Origin: Burkholderiaceae bacterium
Lineage (GTDB): Bacteria; Pseudomonadota; Gammaproteobacteria; Burkholderiales; Burkholderiaceae_D
Reading direction: 5' to 3'
DNA: 64,000 nt
NCBI GenBank assembly: GCA_030158675.1
Contig: JAOASL010000047.1
Span: forward strand, 1-64,000
The notes under the pieces are model-generated. The model ran no database searches. It saw only the letters and a program-made list of their open reading frames with translations, and was not told where the DNA came from. A program made the position numbers and the translations under genes. Positions 1 to 8,233 of the stretch are shown piece after piece. The first letter of the stretch is position 1, and every line of letters starts with the position of its first letter.

Positions 1-50
1 GCTGATGACCGGGCGGGAATCGGCTCGCATGAAGACGCAGTGTGAAAATG

Positions 51-71
51 AAAAAAGCCCGCAGTGCGGGC
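51..71 (-). terminator. Intrinsic terminator, minus strand
   Basis: The arms GCCCGC and GCGGGC form a GC-rich hairpin at 57-71. Six A's on the plus strand at 51-56 give a U-run immediately after the hairpin when read on the minus strand. It lies about 155 bases past the stop of the minus-strand DUF3567 gene and probably ends that operon. Bases 1-50 hold nothing I can assign. Confidence 0.7.
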
Positions 72-75
72 ATAC

Positions 76-105
76 GTGGGACAACTATCATGTGGGACAA
101 CTATC
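76..105. repeat. 14-bp direct repeat, two copies
   Basis: The sequence GTGGGACAACTATC occurs at 76-89 and again at 92-105, separated by two bases, in the gap between the terminator and the end of the DUF3567 gene. The 16-base spacing is near one and a half helical turns. No function is evident. Confidence 0.8.
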
Positions 106-225
106 GTATCTGCTGCTTGTTTTTAACCGAGAGGGCGACCGCGGCGCGGAATCTTGCGGCATAAAATACATACAAGACAATGCTATGGATACCGTTGCAC
201 TGCTTGCCTGGGAGCTAACGAATGC

Positions 226-483
226 CTAATGCAGAATGACCGGCTGCGCCATGAGCGAGCCATAGCTACCCAGGAATTCGTCGATCTCTTCCATCGTCGG
301 CTCCGACGCGATCAGCTCGCGCACATGCTGACGGAACGATTCGGCCAAAGATCCGGCGATGAAGATTTCGCGTTTCGCCGGCTTATCCAGAATTTCATAA
401 CCGCCAAATTGCATTGCTTCAAGGCCGACTTCTGCGCCGAATTCCACGACGCTGTAATGCTCGCTGTTGTAGATCAGATTCAT
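226..483 (-). CDS. DUF3567 family protein
   Basis: This 85-residue protein matches from memory the DUF3567 family, small soluble proteins found in Burkholderiales and of unknown function. It has the family's look: MNLIYNSEHYSVVEFG at the start, the segment GGYEILDKPAKREIFI in the middle and an acidic EEIDEFLGSY stretch near the end. There is no signal peptide or membrane segment. The ATG start is supported by AAGGAG a few bases upstream on the minus strand. It is the last gene of the minus-strand block that begins with rsmB and ntrYX, with a terminator further downstream. No role can be read from the sequence. Confidence 0.8.
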   Translation of the reverse strand: MNLIYNSEHYSVVEFGAEVGLEAMQFGGYEILDKPAKREIFIAGSLAESFRQHVRELIASEPTMEEIDEFLGSYGSLMAQPVILH

Positions 484-567
484 GCTGGCTCCTTCGGATT
501 AGGCGTGGAAGGTCGGAGCTGCGCTCCGTTCCCCTTGCGTCTGCAATTGGCGCTGTCGCACGAAATT

Positions 568-963
568 TCAATAGGGGACAAACGCAATATCTGTGCCCGG
601 TATTGAACAATCGACAGCCTTACCGATTTTTAACCGTCTGTGATACTGATCTTCTTTTAGGAAATTTATCACACCCGTCAGATGTTCGCTGTTCGCTAGG
701 CTTAGATAGATCTGATCAGGCTGATTTCGCAGCAGGCGGTTCAAAGTCACACGCATCGCGAGCTGGCCCGTACAGCACAGACATCCTGCAGCGAGATGGA
801 TAAGTTGTAGGTCTGTCGATGGAGCCAGCCCATCGGTCAATACGCCGATGCCCGCAAAACCTTCGATGATGGCGGCCGTTTTTATGCCGTCCGTAACACG
901 GGCTGCAATGGCAGCTTCACGTGCCTTGCTCGTGCCGCCATAGACTGGCGTAACAATGGTCAT
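568..963 (-). CDS. Small CobW-like protein lacking a P-loop
   Basis: A 131-residue protein resembling the N-terminal part of CobW/P47K metallochaperone GTPases. It carries the family's GCLCC metal-site motif at residues 60-64 (Cys61, Cys63, Cys64), followed by TGQLAMRVTLNRLLR as in CobW proteins. The opening MTIVTPVYGGTSKAREA lies where the P-loop should be but has no GxxxxGKT, so nucleotide binding is doubtful. The C-terminal CobW domain is absent. The start codon overlaps the stop of ntrX (ATGA), so the two are translationally coupled. It may bind a metal such as zinc; the role is inference. Short proteins of this type are, as I recall, annotated simply as GTPase in related bacteria. Confidence 0.65.
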   Translation of the reverse strand: MTIVTPVYGGTSKAREAAIAARVTDGIKTAAIIEGFAGIGVLTDGLAPSTDLQLIHLAAGCLCCTGQLAMRVTLNRLLRNQPDQIYLSLANSEHLTGVINFLKEDQYHRRLKIGKAVDCSIPGTDIAFVPY

Positions 964-1679
964 CCGGCCTTTTTTGCGTGGCCCTTGCTGGTATCTACGC
1001 CGAGCTGCTTCAGCTTGCGATACAGGTGAGTACGTTCAAGGCCTGTACGCTCGGCAACCCGCGTCATACTGCCACCTTCGCGTACCAAGTGGTGCTCAAA
1101 GTAGGCTCGCTCGAACGCATCGCGCGCTTCTCGTAGCGGTAATTCGAAGGATACGCGGAACTCATTGTCTGCCGAGCCAAATGTCGGCGATGGTATTGAA
1201 TTGTTGTAACCGTTATATCCATTCACCGGCTGAAGCTGGGGCATTAACGTCACTTTTTCCTGGCTTACTAAGGGGCGGTGTGGTTGTTGCAGCAAGGTGC
1301 CCCGCGCGTTTTCGTGGCCACGTGTCAGGCCTTGCTGAACCATGCGTAGCAATTTCTGCAGCGAGATGGGCTTTTCGAGAAAATTCATCGCGCCAATACG
1401 CGTTGCTTCCACGGCGGTATCGATGGTTGCGTGACCCGACATCATGATAACGGGCATCGTCAGCAGTCCGTCACGTTGCCACTCTTTTAGCAAGGTCACG
1501 CCGTCGGTATCCGGCATCCAGATGTCGAGCAATACGAGATCGGGCGAACTGGAGAGCCTTAGTTCCCGGGCGGAATTGGCATCTTCTGCGGTTGTGACCA
1601 CATGCCCTTCATCGCCGAGGATTTCAGACAGCAATTCCCGAATTCCCATTTCATCGTCAACCACCAAAATGTTTGCCAT
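960..1679 (-). CDS. ntrX: NtrX-like response regulator without AAA+ domain
   Basis: A 239-residue response regulator partnered with the NtrY kinase encoded just upstream. Residues 1-120 are a receiver domain with acidic residues Asp8/Asp9, phospho-acceptor Asp52 in LVLLDIWMPDTDG and Lys103 in LEKPIS. Residues about 185-230 are a FIS-type helix-turn-helix (MTRVAERTGLERTHLYRKLKQLGV). Ordinary NtrX proteins are about 450 residues and have a central AAA+ domain for sigma-54 activation; here only a roughly 65-residue Gln/Asn/Pro-rich linker joins the ends, with no Walker A or GAFTGA motif. It therefore probably binds DNA but cannot itself open a sigma-54 promoter. The start is the ATG at 1679, which begins MANILVVDDE; an upstream in-frame start at 1700 is less family-like. 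Confidence 0.85.
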   Translation of the reverse strand: MANILVVDDEMGIRELLSEILGDEGHVVTTAEDANSARELRLSSSPDLVLLDIWMPDTDGVTLLKEWQRDGLLTMPVIMMSGHATIDTAVEATRIGAMNFLEKPISLQKLLRMVQQGLTRGHENARGTLLQQPHRPLVSQEKVTLMPQLQPVNGYNGYNNSIPSPTFGSADNEFRVSFELPLREARDAFERAYFEHHLVREGGSMTRVAERTGLERTHLYRKLKQLGVDTSKGHAKKAG

Positions 1680-1757
1680 GGGTGCGCCTCTTAATCTCAA
1701 TGCAACGTCAGTTAGTTGCCAAAATTTTAATTTTTACAATTGCACATGTCAATGCAA

Positions 1758-4013
1758 TTAGCTCGCGAGCTTAAGCAATAAAATCAATACCTTAGCGCCC
1801 GAGGCATCTTTGCGGTTCTGCAATTCGATGCGTCCGCCATGCTCTTCGACAATCTTTTTCACGACTGCCAGTCCCAAGCCTGTGCCTTTTGGTTTTGATG
1901 TCACATAGGGCTCGAATGCCCGGGCCATGACCTTGGGGTTGAATCCTGATCCGTTATCTGAAACCGTCATCCGTACAGCAGTCTGATTGTGTCCATCGGC
2001 ATCTGCATAATGGACGGCCTCAGTGCTGATAGTGATCTCGGGTAATTTTTGCCCTTGAGCATTTTCCACAACCGCATCTTGTGCATTTTGCAATAGGTTG
2101 TGTACCACTTGTCGCATTTGGGTTGCATCACCCAGCACGCGGGGAAGATTTGGCTGCAGGTTGGCACGGAAGGCGTTCGAATGTTTATCGTTCGAATACA
2201 ACTCGAGTATCTCCATGACCAGTTCATTCAAGTCCAGCGGTTGCACGGACGCGGGCGGTGTTCTCGCGTAATCGCGGAAGTTGTCCACCATTTGTTGCAT
2301 CGCAACCACTTGGTTCACGATGGTATTGGTGCCGCGTGCCAGTAATTCTGCGTCTCCGGCCGATAATTTCGACGCCAGTTTCATTTGCAGCCGCTCGGCC
2401 GATAACTGTATTGGGGTCAGTGGATTCTTGATTTCATGCGCCAGGCGACGAGCGACTTCAGCCCAAGCGATAGAGCGCTGGCCGGAAATGACTTCCGAAA
2501 TGTCGTCGAACACCACTACGATGCCGATGCCCGATCCGACCGGTAACTGCGAGCCGCGCGCCAGCAGCGTAATATCGCCATCCATTTCCTGTCCGATCAT
2601 ACGTCGCGGAATCTCAATCTGGTCTTGCCAGTGCGGCGTATCAGCATGGCCTTCTCTGCTGGCCGAACGTGCACTTTGTCCACTGAGCGAACTCACCATT
2701 GAGTCGCTGAAAGGCGCAAGTGCCGCAATTGCCGCCAGCGGATGAGCGAGGAAAGGCGCCAGATCAATATGAAGAATCCGACCGGCCGACGCATTGAACG
2801 TGACCAAGCGCCACTGATCGTCCAGCACCATCACGCCGGCAGACATATTGGCAAGCACTGATTCCAGATAAGCCTTTGCATCTTCCAGCGCACGCCGGTT
2901 GCGCTCGACCGCTTCCCGTGCGTCGGACAGTTGCAGAGTCATCGCGTTGAAGGATTGCGTCAGCGTACCGAGTTCGTCATTCGTCGCGACGATCGGCCGT
3001 GGTGACAAGTTGCCCTCGGCCACAGCTTTTGTGCCTTCGGCCAGCAAGAGTAAGGGTTGTGCAAGATCTGATGCCAGTAAAAAGGCGCTGACCATCGCTG
3101 CAAATATTGCGAGCAATAGCACTAGCGTCAGCGTGACCAGGTAAAACTTGCGCAGCCCGGAACGCGCCAGTGAGCGCTCTTGGTATTCGCCATACGCGAT
3201 GCGCAGTGCTTCGGCGTTTGCGGCCAATTGCTCCGGCACGGGCTGCAGCACTTGCAGGTAGCGCGTTTGTCCGCCCAGGCTTTGTAGCGATCCGTCACCT
3301 GTGATCACAACAATCACACGCAGCCGCAAATCGTCCGCGTGCAACTTCGTCGGCTTGTTGCCCGGCGCATCCTCGATGGCACCGTAGCCCTGCAGCGTTC
3401 GCGCACGGGAGAGCATGTTGGGTGTGGGAAGGTCGGGCAACAGGGTCGACAGCTTGCTATGGGTGCTGGCGATTACAGTGCCATCGGCGGCGACGACCAT
3501 CGCGTCCTGTAACTGGTTATGTCCGATGACGCTGGTAAATTGTGAAGCGATCGCGGCATCAGACATCTCTGACAGCTCGCCGCCGATGCGGCGCACTTTC
3601 ATCCGCAGTTCTTTCAGCGACGACTCAAGCGCCGTACGGCCGAGATTCAGGCCAGACTCAAGCGCTGTCTCGACTTTTACGTTGAACCAGGACTCAATGG
3701 AACGTGACATGAACTGCACTGACACCGTGTAGATGACGAAGCCGGGCAGAATGCCCATCAGTGTGAACATAAGCACCAGCCGCGCCATGAGTCGCGAACC
3801 GAAGCGACCGCGCCGGTAGCGACTGTATAACCGCGCGAGCAACAGGCAGACAAGCGCAAACAGACCGATGCCGACCGTGATGTTGATGCCCAGGATCCAC
3901 GAATAATATTCGTCAAACAGGCGCGTATTTCCGCTTGCCGCCGCCAGCGCGAACAGCAGCAGGACGACCGTGCCGGTCGAACCCAGCATCAGGTTGCGGA
4001 GCGCGCGTCTCAT
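1758..4013 (-). CDS. ntrY: Sensor histidine kinase NtrY
   Basis: A 751-residue membrane histidine kinase of the NtrYX system, associated in other bacteria with nitrogen, redox or envelope responses. Hydrophobic segments lie in the first 110 residues and again near residue 290-320, flanking a periplasmic sensor region. These are followed by HAMP (QPLLLLAEGTKAVAEGNLS), a PAS-like region (LANMSAGVMVLDDQWRLVTFN), HisKA with the phospho-acceptor in RRLAHEIKNPLTPIQLSAE, and an HATPase with NLLQNAQDAV (N box), DNGSGF (G1) and GTGLGLAVV (G2). Its start overlaps the stop of the DUF4390 gene by four bases and ntrX follows 78 bases downstream, so the three form one transcription unit. Confidence 0.93.
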   Translation of the reverse strand: MRRALRNLMLGSTGTVVLLLFALAAASGNTRLFDEYYSWILGINITVGIGLFALVCLLLARLYSRYRRGRFGSRLMARLVLMFTLMGILPGFVIYTVSVQFMSRSIESWFNVKVETALESGLNLGRTALESSLKELRMKVRRIGGELSEMSDAAIASQFTSVIGHNQLQDAMVVAADGTVIASTHSKLSTLLPDLPTPNMLSRARTLQGYGAIEDAPGNKPTKLHADDLRLRVIVVITGDGSLQSLGGQTRYLQVLQPVPEQLAANAEALRIAYGEYQERSLARSGLRKFYLVTLTLVLLLAIFAAMVSAFLLASDLAQPLLLLAEGTKAVAEGNLSPRPIVATNDELGTLTQSFNAMTLQLSDAREAVERNRRALEDAKAYLESVLANMSAGVMVLDDQWRLVTFNASAGRILHIDLAPFLAHPLAAIAALAPFSDSMVSSLSGQSARSASREGHADTPHWQDQIEIPRRMIGQEMDGDITLLARGSQLPVGSGIGIVVVFDDISEVISGQRSIAWAEVARRLAHEIKNPLTPIQLSAERLQMKLASKLSAGDAELLARGTNTIVNQVVAMQQMVDNFRDYARTPPASVQPLDLNELVMEILELYSNDKHSNAFRANLQPNLPRVLGDATQMRQVVHNLLQNAQDAVVENAQGQKLPEITISTEAVHYADADGHNQTAVRMTVSDNGSGFNPKVMARAFEPYVTSKPKGTGLGLAVVKKIVEEHGGRIELQNRKDASGAKVLILLLKLAS

Positions 4014-4573
4014 CTGCCGTCGTAGCTGAAGCGCGTCCAGCCGGATGACATCCGCCAGTCACCGTTCCCAAGTGCACTGACCTGGATCGGTTTGGGCAGT
4101 GCTGATACATCCAGGGACAGTTGTACGGCTACGGTGTAACTGCCGTCTTTTTGCAGCACGCCGGAATCTGCCACCAGCCAGCGGCTGGGCCGGCGCAGCA
4201 ATGCGAGCATGTCATCGAGACGCGAAAAATTGCGGTGCAGGCTGCCATCGACCGACGCGCGGTATTGCTGCGTCAGCACGTTGTACGACAGCCGGATCTT
4301 GCGGGATACTTTGATCGCTACTTCGTCGAACCAATACCAGCGTGGCCTGGAGACTTCGACTTGCAGCATGAAATAGAGCGGCACGCCACGCATTAGCGCA
4401 TCTTCCAGCGAGCGAGTCAGCTCCACTGAAAAACTGGACGACAGTTTGTAGCCTTCGTCAGTCGCCTCGATTGACGCACTGGTAAATTCGATGCCTTCGG
4501 CAGCCTGCGAGGTAGCCGGCGTAATAGCTAGCAGCAGGGACAGCGATAAGCCAAGCAGGAATCGACGGATCAC
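4010..4573 (-). CDS. Exported DUF4390 protein
   Basis: A 187-residue protein with an N-terminal signal peptide (hydrophobic run LLGLSLSLLLAITPATSQAA, cleavage near Ala25). The mature part matches the DUF4390 family as I know it, which sits directly upstream of ntrY in betaproteobacteria. The segment MRGVPLYFMLQVEV and the aromatic RPRWYWFDE are characteristic. The likely location is the periplasm and the function is unknown; constant pairing with NtrY suggests a link to envelope sensing, which is inference. The start codon is GTG at 4573, 48 bases after the end of rsmB. Confidence 0.8.
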   Translation of the reverse strand: MIRRFLLGLSLSLLLAITPATSQAAEGIEFTSASIEATDEGYKLSSSFSVELTRSLEDALMRGVPLYFMLQVEVSRPRWYWFDEVAIKVSRKIRLSYNVLTQQYRASVDGSLHRNFSRLDDMLALLRRPSRWLVADSGVLQKDGSYTVAVQLSLDVSALPKPIQVSALGNGDWRMSSGWTRFSYDGR

Positions 4574-4621
4574 TCGTGACAGCGGGGATGCTACCCGCGG
4601 GAAAGATTTGACGCGATAGTA

Positions 4622-5914
4622 TCAAACCACCGGCTTCTGGAGTAGCGCGTAAAAAAGTCCGTCGTGGTCATTTTCTTTTGTTGCTGTTGGCAATAATTGT
4701 CCGGGGGACAATAACATCGTCGCGCCCTGTCGTTCCGCCAGCGCTTGCGCCTGCCATGCCGATTCTTCCGGCCACAGTGAGCAGGTAGCCAGCAGCAGTT
4801 TGCCGCCCGGTTTCAGCATCGCCCACAGATTGTCGAGAATGCGCGCGGACAGCGCGGCCAGCCGCGCTGCATCCTCAGGCCGCCGCAGCCAGCGGATGTC
4901 CGGATGGCGGCGCACGACACCCGAGGCAGTGCAAGGGACGTCGGCCAGAATGCGGTCGAACGGCATACCATCCCACCAGTCGCGCGCCCGGGCGTCGCCC
5001 TGACGCAAGTCTGCGTGCAGCGACAGTCGCTGCAGGTTTTCCCGCACCCGTTCTAGCCGTTGGGTGTCTTGGTCCAGCGCCAGCAAGTCCAGATCGGCTA
5101 GCTCGAGCATGTGTCCGGTTTTGCCGCCGGGCGCTGCACACGCGTCCAGTACGCGCATTCCGTCGTGCAGGTCGAGCAGTGGCGCGGCCAGTTGCGCGGC
5201 GGCGTCCTGCACCGAAACCAGTCCCTCAGCGAAACCGGGAATCTGCAAGACCGGCAAGGCGCGCGCCAATTTGACTGCACACGGTCCGACCTGCGTCGCG
5301 GTAATGCCATGCTCAGTCAATGCAACAATGTAATCCGGCACGTTAGTCTTGCGCTGGTTGACACGCAGTGTCAGCGGCGGTTGGTGGTCGCCCGCTGCCA
5401 GCACTTGCTGCCATTGGTGCGGCCAGTCGGCGCGTGCTTTGGCGATCCACCACTGTGGATAATTCCAGCGCGCCTCGTCTTGCCGAAGCACCTTGCGCAG
5501 CAATTCGTCACGCTCGCGCAGGAAGCGCCGCAGCACCGCATTGGCCAGGCCTTTGGCGCGTTGCAGTTCGCTGTCGGCCGCGCAGGCATCGACCGCCTGG
5601 TCGACCAGCGTGTGCGGCGCATAGGCAGGATCGTCTTCCGACAGCAGCGCCAATGCGCAGCACAGCAGTGTGCGCAGTCGTGGTTGTGCGGGCGGCCGGT
5701 CTGTCAGCTCGTTCAGTAATGCACCGGCCAGCCCCCAGCGGCGCAGGCTGCGGTAGGCCAGGTCCTGGACCGCCCCGCGTGCAGATGCCGGGATGGTGCG
5801 TGCGTCGAATACATGACCCAGCGCGCGCGGCAACGCCGTGCCGGTTTCCACGGCAGCGAGCGCGCGTGCCGTACCCGCCAGCGCAAAGGCCAGCGATTCA
5901 CTATGCAATTTCAT
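4622..5914 (-). CDS. rsmB: 16S rRNA (cytosine-5) methyltransferase RsmB
   Basis: A 430-residue enzyme that methylates C967 of 16S rRNA using S-adenosylmethionine. The N-terminal 140 residues form the NusB-like RNA-binding domain. The SAM-binding motif is VLDACAAPGGKTGHMLELA. The two catalytic cysteines lie in DVPCTASGVVRRHPDIRW and LLATCSLWPEES, as in the NOL1/NOP2/Sun family. Length is normal for the family. It is followed by the DUF4390-ntrYX genes on the same strand and preceded by the DUF1840 gene with a 16-base gap, so it is probably cotranscribed with both. Confidence 0.93.
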   Translation of the reverse strand: MKLHSESLAFALAGTARALAAVETGTALPRALGHVFDARTIPASARGAVQDLAYRSLRRWGLAGALLNELTDRPPAQPRLRTLLCCALALLSEDDPAYAPHTLVDQAVDACAADSELQRAKGLANAVLRRFLRERDELLRKVLRQDEARWNYPQWWIAKARADWPHQWQQVLAAGDHQPPLTLRVNQRKTNVPDYIVALTEHGITATQVGPCAVKLARALPVLQIPGFAEGLVSVQDAAAQLAAPLLDLHDGMRVLDACAAPGGKTGHMLELADLDLLALDQDTQRLERVRENLQRLSLHADLRQGDARARDWWDGMPFDRILADVPCTASGVVRRHPDIRWLRRPEDAARLAALSARILDNLWAMLKPGGKLLLATCSLWPEESAWQAQALAERQGATMLLSPGQLLPTATKENDHDGLFYALLQKPVV

Positions 5915-5930
5915 CAGATATTGCCGTCGG

Positions 5931-6263
5931 TCAGACGCCCCACATCACGAATTCCCGGTCGCGCTGGGCCGCGCGCAGCATCTCGAGCAGCGGGAATGCA
6001 CGGGTAGCGAAACTAACATGGTCGACGCGGGTGGCATCGGATTCGCTGCCGTCGCCCTGGTCGGCCGCAGCCATGTCCTGCGCGGCATCGGCCTGCTTGC
6101 GCCGGGCGATCTCGGCCTCGAGCTGCTGTATCGCGCCTGCGTTTTCTTCTGCGGTGATCACGCCGCGCGCGACGTCTTTGCCGAGCAGGTCAAGGATGGG
6201 TTTTGCATGCGTCGCATACATCAGCACCTCAGCGGCTGCCTTGGACTTGAAAGTGATCAGCAT
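5931..6263 (-). CDS. DUF1840 family protein
   Basis: A 110-residue soluble protein of the DUF1840 family, recognised by the opening MLITFKSKAAAEVLMYATHAKPILDLL and the closing VSFATRAFPLLEMLRAA. The central part is charged and probably flexible. The ATG at 6263 is chosen because it gives the family's MLITFKSKA start; a TTG five codons upstream is possible but less likely. The function is unknown. It appears to be the first gene of the leftward rsmB-ntrYX unit; the AT-rich stretch 6280-6300 just upstream is the likely promoter area, although I could not define clean -35/-10 boxes. Confidence 0.75.
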   Translation of the reverse strand: MLITFKSKAAAEVLMYATHAKPILDLLGKDVARGVITAEENAGAIQQLEAEIARRKQADAAQDMAAADQGDGSESDATRVDHVSFATRAFPLLEMLRAAQRDREFVMWGV

Positions 6264-6307
6264 GGATAACCTCGTCAAGCATAATTATTAATTTATAAAC
6301 CTTAGCA

Positions 6308-6333
6308 CGGCGTGCGTCGCTCGTCTCACGCCG
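6308..6333 (-). terminator. Possible weak terminator hairpin after MFS gene
   Basis: CGGCGTG at 6308-6314 pairs with CACGCCG at 6327-6333 across a 12-base loop. It lies just past the stop of the minus-strand MFS gene. There is only a short U-poor tail, so termination efficiency is uncertain. Confidence 0.35.
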
Positions 6334-6349
6334 CCCGGCGAAATTTGTT

Positions 6350-7621
6350 TCAGGCGGTGAGGCGCCCGAGTTCCGGTGCGCTGCTTTTCCGGTTTCCGAT
6401 GAACATCACGAGTGCGTAGACCTGCACTAGCAGATAGCAGCCGAGCGCCATTCGCATCGCCATTGAAGCAGACCAGCCATAAGCGGCAAACAGGTCGACC
6501 AGCAGGCCGATTCCCCATTGGACCGAAAAGGCGCCGATGAAGAGCGTCAGGTTGAATGCACTGTTAGCGCGGCCAGCCAGCGCCGGCGGGAAAGCGAGGC
6601 TGACATGGGTCTGCGCGAGCGTGGTCACCGTGATGGCGGCGCCGAAGATAATCCACAGTACCCAGCTCCACGCAAAAGGCAGCAGCAGCATCAGTAACTG
6701 CACCATCACCGACAAGCCAAGGCCTATCGCGACCACCCGCAATACCGGCAGGCCACGGCGCTGTCCGTAGGACACATGGCGCGGTGCCCACCATGACAGC
6801 GTGAGGTAGGAAAGCATCAGGCACAAATTAAAAACGAACAGGACCTGTGAGGTCTGCTCGACCGACATGCCAAGCACCGTCGTCATCCAGGGCCCCGCCC
6901 ACAGTGACTGCATGGCCATGAAGCCGCCCTGGTGTGCCGCGCCCAGCAGCGCCATGCGGCGGAAATAGCGGTCGCCAAAGATCTGCAGGTAACCCGCTCC
7001 CGAACCGGCTGCGGCCGGCGCATGCGGTGCCATCGACTGCTCGGCCGCGCGCAGGCGCGAATAGACCAGCAGCGCCGACAGCAGCAGCGCGACCGACATC
7101 CCCCAGAAGACGCCGCGCCAACCGACCAGCGGCAGCAGTAGCGCGACCGGCACCGTCGAGGCCAGCGCTCCCAAGGTGCCGAACACCAGCATCCAGCTCG
7201 CCAGCTGGCTCTGCCGGTCCGGTGCGTACCAGACGCGATAGGCCTTTAGCGCGGCCATCAGGCACGAGGACACGCCGACGCCGATCAATGCGCGCCCGAG
7301 CCACAGCCCGGGCAAGGATGAACTCGACGCAAAGACCGCCGCGCCGATTGCACCGAACAACAAAAGCGCGGATTCGGTACGTCGCGAGCCGTAGCGGTCC
7401 AGCCAGACGCCGATCGGCAGCTGCATGCTGCCGAAGCCGACGAAATATGCTGACGACAGCAAACCGAGGTCGGCGTTCGTGAGCTGCAGGTCGGATGACA
7501 ACGCGGGCGCAATCACTGCATTGATTGCCCGTAATGCGTAAGAGAGGAAATAGGCGGTGGCGAATACCAGCACGACACGTGTCGCCGTCTTGCCCTCAAG
7601 GTAGGTTGCGCTGCCGGTCAT
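6350..7621 (-). CDS. Major facilitator superfamily transporter
   Basis: A 423-residue polytopic membrane protein with about twelve hydrophobic segments. The MFS loop motif appears as GVWLDRYGSRRTESALLLFGA after the second segment, and GWRGVFWGMSVALLLSALLVY marks the end of the first half. It resembles the anion/organic-acid type of MFS, but the substrate cannot be read. The start at 7621 (MTGSATYLEGKT) is chosen because it lies one base after the stop of the lipoprotein gene (TGACATG), which implies translational coupling; the open frame continues upstream only as non-membrane, low-complexity sequence. It is the end of the ubiK-comM-lipoprotein side of the minus strand. Confidence 0.85.
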   Translation of the reverse strand: MTGSATYLEGKTATRVVLVFATAYFLSYALRAINAVIAPALSSDLQLTNADLGLLSSAYFVGFGSMQLPIGVWLDRYGSRRTESALLLFGAIGAAVFASSSSLPGLWLGRALIGVGVSSCLMAALKAYRVWYAPDRQSQLASWMLVFGTLGALASTVPVALLLPLVGWRGVFWGMSVALLLSALLVYSRLRAAEQSMAPHAPAAAGSGAGYLQIFGDRYFRRMALLGAAHQGGFMAMQSLWAGPWMTTVLGMSVEQTSQVLFVFNLCLMLSYLTLSWWAPRHVSYGQRRGLPVLRVVAIGLGLSVMVQLLMLLLPFAWSWVLWIIFGAAITVTTLAQTHVSLAFPPALAGRANSAFNLTLFIGAFSVQWGIGLLVDLFAAYGWSASMAMRMALGCYLLVQVYALVMFIGNRKSSAPELGRLTA

Positions 7622-7622
7622 G

Positions 7623-8162
7623 TCAGCGCAGTGACAATGAGCCAAGGAAGGTCTCGGTCGCCTCGGGCGACAGCTTTTCCTTTGGGCCCAGCACGACTGC
7701 CTGGTACACGCGATCGCCGTAGGCAGCAAAGCGGGCCTGCATTTGCACCGGTCGGCCGTCACGTTCGGTCTGCCCGCTGGCAACGATTTCGGTCGCCTGC
7801 ACACTGCCCTTCAGGGTCACCGGCTTTTCACTGTGCGTCAAGGCGCGGATATTGCGCAGCATGGCCGTCTGCATCGCGGCCAGTGCCGCTGGTTGCCTGG
7901 CCGCATCGGGGATACGCGCGCTCGCCACAACGAAGCTGAGTTCATCGACCGCCGCGCCAGTCATGCTCATCTCGACGGTCAGTCCGTCCAGATCGACGGT
8001 GCGTGCATGGGTCGCGGGCTTGGATGGCAGCAGTACCGAATAATGTGCATCGTCGGCACGGACTTCGCGCCAGTTCAGTTCGGGAGCGCAGGCCGTCAGC
8101 GCAGCGCAAAGCAGGGCTGCGGCCACGATGTGCAGGCCCTTTGTCATAGTTATGGAACGCAT
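7623..8162 (-). CDS. Putative lipoprotein
   Basis: A 179-residue protein with a lipoprotein signal peptide: hydrophobic core VAAALLCAALTACA with lipobox LTAC, so the mature protein should start at that Cys. The rest is soluble, with a pattern (WREVRADDAHYSVLLPSKPATHARTV) of the kind found in small envelope lipoproteins. I do not recognise a named family. It is one base upstream of the MFS gene on the same strand and 71 bases after the stop of comM. Two starts are possible, at 8162 or at 8147; both precede the signal peptide. Confidence 0.7.
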   Translation of the reverse strand: MRSITMTKGLHIVAAALLCAALTACAPELNWREVRADDAHYSVLLPSKPATHARTVDLDGLTVEMSMTGAAVDELSFVVASARIPDAARQPAALAAMQTAMLRNIRALTHSEKPVTLKGSVQATEIVASGQTERDGRPVQMQARFAAYGDRVYQAVVLGPKEKLSPEATETFLGSLSLR

Positions 8163-8233
8163 CCGTCGATGTTAACAGGCGCGGACAGGCGCCCACGAAA
8201 AAAGCGGCAAGGCAAACGGTTCGCTGCGCGAGT

